Origin: Theodoxus fluviatilis
Lineage: Eukaryota; Mollusca; Gastropoda; Cycloneritida; Neritidae
Reading direction: 5' to 3'
Length of the DNA: 64,000 nucleotides
NCBI GenBank assembly: GCA_034096865.1
Contig: JAWQFJ010001188.1
Coordinates: forward strand, 42,937 to 106,936
The notes under the pieces are model-generated. The model made no database searches. It worked only from the letters and a program-made list of their open reading frames with translations, and was not told the origin of the DNA. This document shows, piece after piece, positions 1-64,000 of this stretch (position 1 is the stretch's first letter; each line of letters opens with the position of its first letter). The translations under genes and the position numbers were made by a program.

Positions 1-72
1 GTGTCCCATTATCGGAAGTGTCACCCCTATGAAGTGTTTTGGTGACCTCATCAAATGAATCTTGTCTTACAG

Positions 73-39910
<39,838 letters not shown>

Positions 39911-40547
39911 AGTTTTTCCCAAGACAAGGCAGATGTGTCTTCTGAGGGTCCCTTCACAGGACCAGTGATCTGCCAACTGGATCAAGTTTGCAATAGAGCC
40001 CTATGCAAAAGCCCTCACGTCTCAGATAATCCTTGGCAGTGATTTCTGCAGAATTTCTCATGCCATGATTCATGTTGAAGTAGGAGAGGAGTTCCTGAAA
40101 GTGGCAGTAGCCACATGACTGCCCACCCTGAAGACATTGCCAGACTTTCCAGTCCAAAGAGTGGATGTTCATTGGCATCAGCTGTTGAAGTTGTTGCTGG
40201 GTGCTATAGCTTGCATTTTGTGTGTGTGGGACTTGGACATGTTGCTGTGCCAGGCGAATGGAAGTGTGTGCACATTCATCAGTGGTGTGTACTCAAATTT
40301 TAGTTGGGTTTGAGAGAGATCTTTTAAAGCAGGGAATAACTTTTTTATATTTCTAGATGACCCTTGAAGCAAAGACATTTTGACCAAATCAACCCAAACA
40401 ATGTTTTTAAAAGCTTCCTGTGATTAATTAAGATGTTTTGGGAATTTGATATAGAGAAGTTTGGAAGAGTTTTGTAGGTTTTATCATGTTTTAATCTGCT
40501 CAGTTGTCAAAATCATCACTTTCGATTTTAGGGAGAGAAAAACTTAA

Positions 40548-41478
40548 TTTGACCAGATGGTTGACAGAAAGAGATGAGAAGAAGCGAGAGTAGAGGGACA
40601 ACCGCGCTCACTGTATCATTTCTTCTCTTTATTACAACCAACTTCAGGACTGCTCCCACCAGTGCATTAGGCCTGCTCTGCTACACATATGTCAGCGTCA
40701 TTCCTGTGCATTAATGCACGTCACAAAAAAACTTGAATTGAACTCGTCCAGCTCAAGTCCTCAGAACCACCAAGCACCTCTTCTCCCCACAACGGCCAAG
40801 CTATAAAAAAACTAAGAAACCCGAGGAAAAATTGTCTGGAACTATTTTCTGGCACCAATTTACACTCACATGTCCTTCCGCTTCAACATGAAATTCCTAA
40901 ATAATAATCCATTGTATTGCAACGAACACAATTTCCTCTCATCTAAATTTCACAATTCACTACACCAAACATTATAATAGCCCACAACACAAACTGATTT
41001 ACAATTATATGTAATTTCTTCAGTTCTCACAATTTCAACAAAGAACAGAACGGGGTCAAATTCCTGCGGCCATAAACTAACCCCTGTGGAAATAGAGCTG
41101 GTTGCAATCTTTCAACAGATAAGGGATGGGGAGGGGTGCAGCCCCTGGCACTGCAAGTAAGGGGGAGGTAATAAAATTAGAAAGAGGAGAGAATGTGCCT
41201 GTTGAGAATAGGCCTAAACTGTCATCTGCTACAGATGGAAAATAAGGCACAGACTCAACAGTGCAGTGGGATGTAAAAATGCATCCTTAACACAAGAACT
41301 ACTACCCATACCCTAAACAATGTAAAGGGGTTATATGCATTGATGATAATAAGGAATAGCAAGCCATAACACACACACACACACACAGGCACAGGCACAA
41401 ATGATCATAGTTATGCAATAGAAAAAGGGAAATAATAATTATGTAATAATAAAGGAAAGATCATTTGTGGGGGTCACA
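40548..41478 (-). mobile_element. Solo LTR of the LARP6-carrying element family, minus strand
   Basis: Reverse complement begins TGTGACCCCCACAAATG and ends ..CATCTGGTCAAA, matching the 712-bp LTR at both ends and in the AATAAAG / GCGCGGTTGTCCCTC part, but longer (about 930 bp) and diverged in the middle. The flanks carry a 4-bp duplication TTAA (40544-40547 and 41479-41482). An old insertion that lost its interior by LTR-LTR recombination. Confidence 0.85.
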
Positions 41479-42867
41479 TTAAGGTTCCAGGAGGCACATT
41501 ATAATTGATGAGGAAATTTTAAGTTTTTGTTATACTTGAGCCTTTTTAGGGAGGGTAGGGTGGTGGGGTTGAGGAAAGGATTATTAATCATCTTAATATT
41601 TAGTTTTCTTTTGCTAAAGTCTAAACAAAATCAGGCCTCATGACCAATGGAATCACAGTCTTACTATGAAACGGTTCGTAAGAGATGGAGAGAGAGAAAG
41701 AGGACATATGTTTTATGCTATTTCAAAACAGCATCTCTTGGATAATCTGTTAATGAGGTGTTGGATATTTCCCTTTAAATGTCATGGATTTTGTGAGGTG
41801 GTGATGGCTCATTCAGATTAGAATGACTGCACCCAGTCTAGGTGAATCTGGTTGCGTAGTATCAGTATGAGATTTCCATCATTTTGGGTCCAGAGTTGAA
41901 TTCCACAAAAGGTTCATGAGTTTTCATGACTTTCAGTATATATCTTTTTAAAGAAAATTGTTTGGGACCAACTGTTGATCAACAGATGTTGCCTTCAGCA
42001 GAATCCTTGAACAGACCAGTATTTTTGCATTGGTTGATGTTCCATGTTAACCCTCACAGTTTTGTGATAGTTGGAGCCCAAGTCATTTTGATGACTGCTT
42101 TTGTCAGAATAAGGACAAAAATTGGCCAGAGCAATCTTGTAATTGTTCCAGCATTAGGATTAATGCAGTGGCAATGATCATGAAATGTCTGACCTGAAAA
42201 GATAGCTGGCAGGGAGTTATTTTCACCATGAGCGATGGTCCATTGATGCTGTGGATCACATCTTGGTTTGCTGAGATTATCCTGCAGTGGTCGTAGCATC
42301 TGTGATGTGACATACAATCGCTAGCTGCATCTGAGGGAAAGTCTCATCCATGTCCATCCCTAAATGCCACCACAAATGTTCAGGGAACACATAACATTTG
42401 AGGTTCAGTATTCCTACAGCCAAACCAAAGTGTTATGATCTATCGTTTCATTTCACTTTCTGCAATCATGTTTGTTAAGCCCATTATTTGGTAATGCATT
42501 TTTCAATCAATCGTTGACCATTCTCCCCCCCAGCAGGTATGCTTGCTGTAGAAAACTGATGCAGTGTTTGAACTGCAAGGACCTGCAGACCTGTTTGAGT
42601 CACCTGTGATCATAAACTGAGAGTCTGTGATGGAAGCCCTTCAATGTCCTCACGCCCCATCAGAACAATCATTGCTTGTGTAAAAATCCTATGGAGTGTT
42701 TTCTTTTCTGGTCAATTGAGATGAATGGTAGTTTCATGTGATCAGCCTTGAACAGTTATGTCTTATTAATAGCAATCCTGTTTTAACTGGATCGTTTGGT
42801 CACAATGATCATGATGCATACCCACCGTATGACAAAGGTGATGAGAAAATCTGTGCTTAAGAATGTA

Positions 42868-42873
42868 AATAAA
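42868..42873 (+). promoter_or_regulatory. AATAAA, candidate GCN2 poly(A) signal
   Basis: Lies in GTAAATAAATCTTGG within a directly repeated 40-bp block; the second block has AACAAA instead. About 3 kb after the stop codon, so uncertain. Confidence 0.35.
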
Positions 42874-43815
42874 TCTTGGTACAGTTTTTGTTGCTGTGCT
42901 TAAGAATGCTAACAAATCTTGGTGCGGTTTGTGCTGCTGTTTTTTTCTCCTTTTTAAATTGAATTAATGAGTTTTAAAAATGAATTAAATGGAAACACTC
43001 ATGCTGATGTAGTGTGTGAATAATAGTAGCATCAACCAAGCTAAGATATTTAGTAGATTGTATTCTATGATGATCTCATCCAGTTTATGCAAAGAAATGC
43101 ATGTCCCTCAGTGTATCATGTATTGATAGTGTTTGTGACATTTTCTTTAATGCTGGAAGACTTTGGAAAATGTTTGCTACTGCATGAATAACTGTTTGTG
43201 CTGGCATTGGTTTGAATTTTGTCTTTATTTAATGTATTGAATACAGTATGTAGAAAATGTAAAAATTTTGTGAAATAGACGTGTAGCATGATTGGTTGCC
43301 TTATTGGTATGACCCCTATCTAAGTCACATCTCTCTATTCATTTTTCTCTTTCTGTGTATTGATGTCCACTTCTATCTTGAACATGCTTTTAGCATGTGA
43401 ATAATATGTATTGTTTTCATCATTCTTTGCAGCAAATAATTTCTGTTGCTCTTGACTCTAAGACAAGAAAGATGTACCACTGATGATGTCTATGAAAGAT
43501 TTGCGTGTCTAATTTTCACAACCTCTTGTTGCACATTAGAGATGAATTGGACCTTTTTTGGTAGTGTTCATTGTCAAACAGATCCACCCTTAGCTTAGTT
43601 GTAAATGGTGGTCTACTTCAACTTTGTTAGCATTTATCTGTCCATGTTTTCCTGGACCACTGTGCCATTCATTGGCATATTGAGAGAGTTTCTGCATCTA
43701 ACTTTACATGAATCTTCAGTGAAAATGTAAATGAAAGCAAATGAGTGCATGAAATCATTCTGTCAATTCTGGTTCATGGAAAGATGTATGGTGCTTTGGA
43801 GTGATGAAACTGTTG

Positions 43816-43821
43816 AATAAA
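43816..43821 (+). promoter_or_regulatory. AATAAA, alternative candidate GCN2 poly(A) signal
   Basis: GTTGAATAAAGGAAGTGG, 3.9 kb downstream of the stop; listed only as a candidate. Confidence 0.3.
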
Positions 43822-45355
43822 GGAAGTGGTATTATCAGATCTTGTGAGAATTTCTTCTAGTGAAAAAGAAGCATATACATGATAGCTCCTGAACAAAAAA
43901 TAATAATAATCAACATATGCAAAATTCACCTTTCCTGGCATAGTGATTATTTCCCATTTTGATTACTGAGTGAGTTTGTATTACTTCACTGAGATGAGAT
44001 AGCAGATGAGAGCTGGCTGGCAGTATTTCTACTCACAAAAAGAATTGCTGGTCCATCTAAATTGGCCTGTGCGGTAGTGGAAGGCACATCTCTTCTCTCT
44101 GAACATGCTTGGAGAAGAAACGTGGAGGAACAAGCCAGCAGTCTGCAGGATAGAGAGTCAACTGGCAGCAGGTCAGCTCAGTGCTCTGTGACTTGTCTCC
44201 TTGGAAGAAAAGACAGGGAAGCCACGTGAAGTTCTACCTTGTGTATTGGATGCAGATGGGAAGTAAAGTAAGTGGGATTTGTAAGGATGGGAGTAAGAAG
44301 CTTTCAGTTAATGCACTTAGATGTCTTTTTTCTCTCATGATGATGATGACATTTCTTTTTTTTAGCACATGACACTCAAGGGTTACCTTGTGCAATATCA
44401 AGGCCAACTGTTCATTATTCATCAAGCACTCTCCAACAGACACCATTGCCCTTTCTAGCTACCCCACTGGTGTACTAATCTAAGACAGAAATGCACAGCC
44501 ATTCCCTGAGGTCATTCAAAGTCTAGGTTTCCTCCCCCACTGAGAAACATATCCAAGGTCATTGAGGATTCAAAAACTGACAGCCAAGGCCAGAAAAATT
44601 CCTGCTGATCATGGATGCACAATGCATTATACTACACATGCTTATTTGATTGTCCACTTAAGCAGGCAGACATAAGTGGTAAGGGAGAGTTAGTTGTCGA
44701 TTTTTCTGTTCAGTTGGTAGATTCATGCAATGAAATTTCTTGAGGTTGGACACAGGATCTGATGACAATTTCATTCTTGTGCTTGGATTGGGCTTGACTT
44801 TCCAGGGTAGCTTGAAGGCATGGTTGCTGAAACTGTCTATTGACAGGTGGAGATAGACAAGTATGCTTTGGGGTTTGAAGATGTGTGAGGCGCAGTGCTG
44901 TGGTTTAATCCCTAGGACGGGAGGAAACTGGGTTTATCTCAATATTTTGACAATTTCATACCTTCGGTAAACCCATGTTGTAATTCTGCCTGTTTTTGTC
45001 ATCCTGTTTGTGCTTGAATGAATCTACTTGGTGAACATCAATGATTCACCAACCTGTCTGCGTGGTTGTGCGAGCATTGGTTCAACATCTATGATGTGCC
45101 AAAGCAAAAACAAAAGTAAAATTATTTACAGGATTTTTCCTTCCCTTCCATCTTGTCTAGAGCATTGTATTTGAATGATCTGACCGTGTCCTGATGCCCC
45201 ATGGTAGCCTCTAGCTGCATGGGGCCACCCCGGGCTGAGCTCCTGAGCAGGCTCCAAAAGTCCAGCTGATTGGGGGGGGGGGGGGGTGAGGGGGTGGAGG
45301 TGGGGAGCAACAGCCTCATGTCACACAGGACTTATGTTCAGCAGACAAAGTAGTA

Positions 45356-45540
45356 CAGTAGTCGCCGCTTATTAAAAACACATTGGGACCGAGCAAAAGT
45401 GTTTTTAATAAGCGGCGTTTTTATTAACCGATTGCGTGTTGAACATGTCCATCAGTAACGATGTAAATCCGGACCGGACCAACTGTATTTAATAAACGGC
45501 TGTTTTTATTAACCGCGTTTTTTATAAGCGGCGACTACTG
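45356..45540. mobile_element. pogo/Tigger-like MITE (185 bp)
   Basis: TIRs CAGTAGTCGCCGCTTATT.. and ..ATAAGCGGCGACTACTG with flanking TA duplication (45354-45355 and 45541-45542). CAGT-starting TIRs with TA targets are typical of pogo/Tigger elements of the Tc1/mariner group. The TIR word GCCGCTTATTAAAAAC is repeated inverted internally, making nested hairpins. Confidence 0.85.
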
Positions 45541-46075
45541 TACCTTGTCTTTCAGGATTACAGCCTTTGGTGACTTTTTGTCCCGAATACTAGACATGCA
45601 TCGTGTTAGTTCTTTTGCAAGTAGTGGAAAGACATGTAAAGCGAGTGTGATGTGTCTATCTCCATTGTATCCTACAGAGGCAACATCTCTGTGGGCTTTT
45701 ATAAGCTAGAAATGGTTTTTGTGCTTGCTAAGAGTGACCAGTAGAGAGAAAGATGATTGGGGGGGAAGGGGGGGGGGGCTGAGTGGGAGTGGTGTGTACC
45801 TGCATTTAATACTGACAACATTCTGTATGATGACAGGGCAACACAACACCAATAATCAGTGATGCCCATATGGAGACCTTGGACCCCTTTAACTGTGTAT
45901 CACCATAGCTGTAATAAATTCTTTCCAGTCTTGCAAAGTGGCAGCACTTCGTTGAAACGAGTAAATCAAACATGGAAAAATTGGAAGTGATGCCTGTCTT
46001 TGTGAGCACTTCAAACACACACAAACATGTATGCATTTATACACACACACATACATGAACACTTGCACACACACT

Positions 46076-46107
<32 letters not shown>

Positions 46108-49100
46108 AACAACTCCAAGCCAAGGCATTTGTAACAGGTTTACTATGGGCACTGTGAATTAACAGGCTCCAGGCCCCCTATACAAGTGAACAACTCAAAA
46201 CATCAACAGACCGGTACGTGGGGGTTTTCCTGTGTGCAGTTGCCTACAGAGATGTACATGGCCACAAGTCTACATAACATGGCATCTGCACAAGGGCAGA
46301 GTGACAAATCACATTTGACAGAGGAATGATCCTTGAATGTAAAACACATCAGCCATTCATTAAAAGCACTGACTACCAACATGATATGTGCAACTACCAT
46401 ATCTACAGTTTACATCAACGCATCGGACCACACAAAGGAAACACTACTTAATGAGACGATGAGGGTGGTTCTGTCAGTCTACATAAAACTGCCACTATGA
46501 GGAACTAGTTCAGCATCATTGCAAGATGTAGGAGCTACGGGAGAGAAGTTTACATTAAAGAGAAAAGCAAGATGGCTACATATGTTCACAACAAGTAGAG
46601 CAATCAAAGAACACGTGGCACAACCTTTAAGACATTTTCAATGGGAACGATCTACATCCATTTGTTACCAGAAGTCTTGGTTGTGGCAGAATAGCAATGT
46701 GGTGGTTTCACCCAATGGAACACACAGACAAATACAAGCTGATGCAGTAAGACTCCTATTTTCAACAATAACAGCTCTATGACCTACCAGAAATATCACA
46801 CAACCAGGTGTCATTGTTGAAACGTCAACAGGAAGAATATTTTCCTATAGAAAGGGAGGGAAGAAAATTGAAGAAAAGCTGACCATGCAAAGCTTTGGAA
46901 ACACTTTGGTAAGGCCTGTATGTCTGGGGGCTAGTCAGAGAATGCTGGGCCATTCCTTGACATCCCATCAAGCACACTTAGCTGGTGTTAGAACACGAGG
47001 TAATACTGGGGGATACATGTTCCTGGCCAATATGAAAAGGGGGAAAAGTGTATGAATTTACAAACAGTACGAAAAACACCAAGTAAGGCCATTGTCTAAT
47101 GAATCATGTAACACTTGGAAGGGAACTCAGTTAGCCTCCTCCCTAACTACAGATCAAACTCAGTTGCTGAATAACCGTTATTCAGCAACTATCTTTTAAC
47201 CTAGAGAAACTCCTTCCCACATGCTTAGAATGGCATCAGTGGACATGCATCCTACTACCCAAAGAACTACCCATCAGCTTACAACAATTAAAAATAAGGA
47301 CTATACTTGTTTGGTGCACAAGCTGTTCCACGCCAGTGCCAAAGACTACCCATGGGCAAATGCATCACCTTTCTTACACCTCTCTAAAATGATCAGGATT
47401 ACTCATCAGGAGAGGCAATCTTTAACACTGAATGAATGTAACAATTTATCTGTGCTTCCATATCTAGTTCCATTCAGTCAAAGTACTCTAGAGCCATCCA
47501 AAATCTAATCTCTAAAAGTTAATCATAAACTTTCATCACAGTTGCTGTGGAATGAAAAATAATGCAAGATAAAATCTATCTTCCATTTCTTTCTCTCCTG
47601 AAACTCTGTTCTTGACCATGCGGAGTATGTCTTCTGACTATGTAACTTATTTCATTAGAGAGAGAAATGTTACTATATCACTGGCAGTAGTCACGTAGCA
47701 GCTTCTCTTTGATTTCCAAATGCAAAAAATGTTTGATGTTTTGCATTCATTAGGTGAAACAGCCCAGAAAGACTTTCAGAAGCAACATTCTAATGTATGG
47801 ACATAAAAATACGATAAATCAAAGTTAAACTGCCATCAAAACATTGCGTCTCTCATTGCTGAATTACATTTGTTTATGCTGTGAGCAAAATAACATGATT
47901 TTTTAAAAATAATGCATAAATCAAGTGTAAACTTTTGTCATGAGATTGCCATTTGAAAGAAATAATCAACAAAACAGAATGTAATTATTTGATTTGTTCA
48001 TCACAGCAATACCTGCATGAATATGTGAAATTGGTAAATCAAATAATTGATGGAATCATCACATGGAAAACCTATGTACAAGATTGGCAAGTAACATGGA
48101 GTATTAAAAGCAACAACCTGATTATAAATAAATTAAAGCTAGTTCTATCTTCATGCACACAAATGAAGATTTTTCACATCTAATATCACTGGGTAAAGCT
48201 TCACATATACTGATGATTCTGTGATTGACACAACATATAAACTATTTGTGTACATTAAACGGTTCAAAATAAAGACGCATGTATAGGTGGAAAAAGTCTC
48301 ATATTGCAAGTATTTTGATCACAATACTGCAAAATACTCAAGTTCACACACAAAGCTTCCCTCATCTAAGGATATTATGCAATCCCTGGGGGAAAAGTTA
48401 GTATATAATGGAAAAAGCAAAATCAACTGAGTCAACTGATCATTCATCATAGATGACAAGTTAAAAAAATTTGTGACTTAAAGTGCAGCACCAGAACTAA
48501 GCTAAATCCATGCTGGCATTATCTGAGGGAGTAAAACTTTTTTCTGGAATATCCCACAAATATAACATAATTACAAGTCCATCAGAACATTCCAAACAAG
48601 CCACACAAAAACTCCAGACCAACCAACTCTCAAAAGAGGAGAAAAATCACAAAATATTGTGGAGAAAATCTATCAAAATTAAAAGCAACGTAAAAACTTA
48701 TTACAAGTCTATAACATTTGGAGAGATTCCTTTTCCATCCCTGAAAGACAAACAAATATCTCTCTGTTTCCAAAAGTTAAACAGCAGAACTCCATTCACT
48801 ATATAAAAAACTGCCTTTTTGTTCATGATTGAAATCACCCGAACCACTCTTTACCTCATAACAATGCCATCACACAAAACTATTCTTGATCAGAAATCAA
48901 CACTTAAAAGATAAGTTTCTAACAACAAAAGCATTATACAATATTTTCTATCTCTCCTATGTCACATCAAATACAACCGACGCAGGCAATTCCAAAGGAC
49001 TGCCTGACCATTATTGAGGGTAAACTGTCAAAATCTGATGAAGCCAAGGGCACTCAATAAGAACATATTCCTGCAGGCTGATTTCAGACCCTGGACACTG

Positions 49101-51207
49101 GCTTCGCTTGTGAGTGCTGGAGGTGTGAGGGTCACTGCTAATGATGACCTAATTAGCCACATCACTTGCTCACAATCTTGAGTGATACATATGACAGTGC
49201 CTGGAGCAGGAGCATGTGTCAAAATCACAAAACCACCATGAGTTTGCACTTTTTTAAAAACCAAACCATTTCAAAGCCAAGGATATCTATGTATTCTAAT
49301 GGCAGTAACATCATGCCCATAGCATCCTGCTCCTTGCCCTTCCTCACAGTCTACACAGGCACACACTCTGGTTCACAGTACAGAGCAATACTTTCCCTAA
49401 TGCATCTAGCATGCATGGAGAACTACTGCCTTCAATTTTCAGCAAGTCTGATGCACCTCACAACTAGGAGTAATGTTGAGCTGGATATGATCTGAGTGAT
49501 TCTATTAGGCTTGGTTCTTCTACAACACATTAGCTGTTACTTTTACTTGGTGATGTCGTAGGATGACAGCCGAGTTGAAACATTACTTTACAGTGAAGAC
49601 CCAACACTGCGTCATCTCATCTATGTAGTGTTCTATACATTTCCTCAGTTCCTCACAACATCTTTCTTCATGCTACATCTCTAAATGTGATTATGTCCTT
49701 CAATATTTTTTTAAACAACAAAAACTCTGAAGAATAGGCATTGCATTGAATGTTGGGGAAGGAGGGGAGGGGAGGGGGGGAGCACTCTTACAGAGTAATG
49801 TGTAATAAATGCTTCCAACAGATTCCACACTTTGACAAGCTATGCAAATCCAGCACTGACGCTGATTAAACATGAGTGAAGCATACTGGGCATGACTGCA
49901 AAACATTACTAACATCACATTAACCTTTGTTGTTTTCCACACAGTCTTTCTAGACATATAATGTCAAATTCATGACACTCTCTACCTAGTGACTAACAGT
50001 GTACAACACTGATGTATTGCAGTGTCCCCCTGCTTTACTCATGCTAACAAGCACTGAAACATCGAGTGAAAAGGAAAAATGTTCATTATGATTGCATGAA
50101 TGTTATAATCACTTGCATTGGTGTACCTTAAGCAGCAATTAGGACAGTTGTTGATATGATGGTGTGGGAATACTCTTTGAGGTGTAACTTTAAATTGCTT
50201 GCACTCGCCTTGCTGTTTCCACTGCTCTATTTAAGCAACAATATTTCCTTCTGCCACTTTGCTCAATCCACAAGCCATTTCAAGTGCTGCCAAGGTATCC
50301 CCCCCAAAAAGTGTTTGTGACCAGAAATGTGGAGAGATTATTTGTGATGCACATGGCTAGAGGTACGGTGGCAACGAGGTTAAGATCTGTTTTCACCAAA
50401 TCATCATTCATGATGTGTATCATAAATGTCTTTCCGTGTCAGACACTGACAACAAACTGGAGGTTTAAAACACTGTGGTCACTCAGTCATAGCAAATGCA
50501 CTTTCCAAACACAGCAGCAATTTTTTCTGAGTAATAAACACATATCACAAATCTCTTTATCAAGTAAGTAGGCATGATACATTGGTTAAAACTGTATCAA
50601 TCAAAGCAACACAAAACATCAGAGAAAAAGCATGCTGAACACTCAGCCATTTCCCCAAATTCTTGCGGAGGGAAAAACCCTCACCATACAGACAACAACA
50701 AAGATTTGGAGAGTTGTCCTACCTAAAACTGGAAGGTAAACCAACGCCGTTCAGTTTTCCAAGCAAAAGTGGACAATATACAGCCAGACATCATGCAGGC
50801 AACAGAAAACCAAGGCCTCAAGGCCTTATGCAGTATCAAAAGAACTGAACAGATCCACCTAAGTCTCAAACAGCCCTAGCAAGTCATTTCATTTCTCTGT
50901 CTTGAACAGTCCCAGGCGAACAGACAGAATTAGCTTTCTCCATTACATACAAGTAGGCTAGTGTGAAAAACCAAGTTGCTTCATGCAGCCCACATACAAC
51001 GTAGATCTGTTCACCTCATCTTGCACTGGGCAAAGCATCTCAAACCAGCTTGTCCCAGGCCAGGTCCTCAACCTTTCCACAGGGCATCGGAAGTCTCACA
51101 CTGTCTGTAAGTCCCTCCAAGAAGTTGCCCGTGGTGAACAACTGTGCTTCCTCCACATCCCAGGAAAGTCCTTCCCTTTGCAGCCTCTAAGAGGCAAAGT
51201 TCCACTC

Positions 51208-64000
<12,793 letters not shown>

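Larger units (their letters stand above)
39911..51207. other. Interval between convergent GCN2 and stonin genes; no protein gene recognised
   Basis: Starts with the GCN2 3' untranslated region and ends with the presumed stonin 3' untranslated region on the other strand. Contains a solo LTR (40548-41478), a pogo-like MITE (45356-45540), small CA and GA tracts (41370-41388, 46080-46108) and a G-run (45266-45300). All ORFs are short, lack domain-like sequence and look like noise. Poly(A) signal candidates on the plus strand are listed separately; none was settled for the minus strand. Confidence 0.6.

Noticed and set aside
46203..50848. Scattered ORFs of 60-110 codons between the two genes
   Set aside because: No splice-compatible partners, no protein-like composition or motifs; consistent with untranslated or intergenic sequence.

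Overview
The window is animal nuclear DNA carrying two intron-rich, convergent protein-coding genes and many young mobile elements. Spliceosomal introns with GT..AG borders, long (GT)n, (GA)n and (ATTC)n microsatellites, a DIRS retroelement, LTR elements, and hAT- and pogo-type MITEs all fit a metazoan. The repeat families and protein style suggest a lophotrochozoan, probably a mollusc (gastropod); that taxonomic call is inference.

Positions 73-39910, plus strand: the 3' three-quarters of EIF2AK4 (GCN2), the eIF2alpha kinase that senses uncharged tRNA. I could assemble 30 exons whose phases all agree, giving 1273 codons and a stop. They run from the C-lobe of the pseudokinase, through the full kinase with a long acidic insert, to the HisRS-like domain and the C-terminal dimerisation/ribosome-binding domain. 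The 5' exons (RWD domain, N-lobe of the pseudokinase) lie outside the window.

The GCN2 introns hold most of the novelty: (1) a 3.6 kb array of a 23-bp unit, each copy ending in a textbook 3' splice site; (2) a tandem duplication of the 3' end and donor of exon 15; (3) a five-copy 71-bp tandem duplication of the acceptor and 5' end of exon 21; (4) a complete non-autonomous LTR retrotransposon (25406-28347, identical 712-bp LTRs, TCTT target duplication, tRNA-Ser-type primer site) that has captured part of a LARP6-like host gene (La motif); (5) a complete DIRS-type element (30551-35911) with inverted termini, an internal complementary region and an unusual gag-like/tyrosine-recombinase fusion ORF with no reverse transcriptase; (6) a 622-bp hAT MITE with a BED finger; (7) three copies of a family rich in TCAAGGTCA nuclear-receptor half-sites.

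Positions 39911-51207 lie between the tail-to-tail genes: GCN2 3' flank, a minus-strand solo LTR of the LARP6-carrying family (TTAA target duplication), a 185-bp pogo-like MITE, and otherwise sequence without a recognisable gene.

Positions 51208-64000, minus strand: the 3' part of a stonin/stoned-B gene (clathrin adaptor for synaptotagmin retrieval). Four exons give 896 residues with DPF/NPF motifs, stonin-homology region and mu-homology domain; the 5' end is off the window. Its 9 kb last intron contains two further TIR elements, long (GA)n and (CCCT)n/(CT)n tracts and a second young non-autonomous LTR element (56683-59552) inserted in a (CA)n microsatellite, with CRE-like sites and minisatellites in its LTRs.
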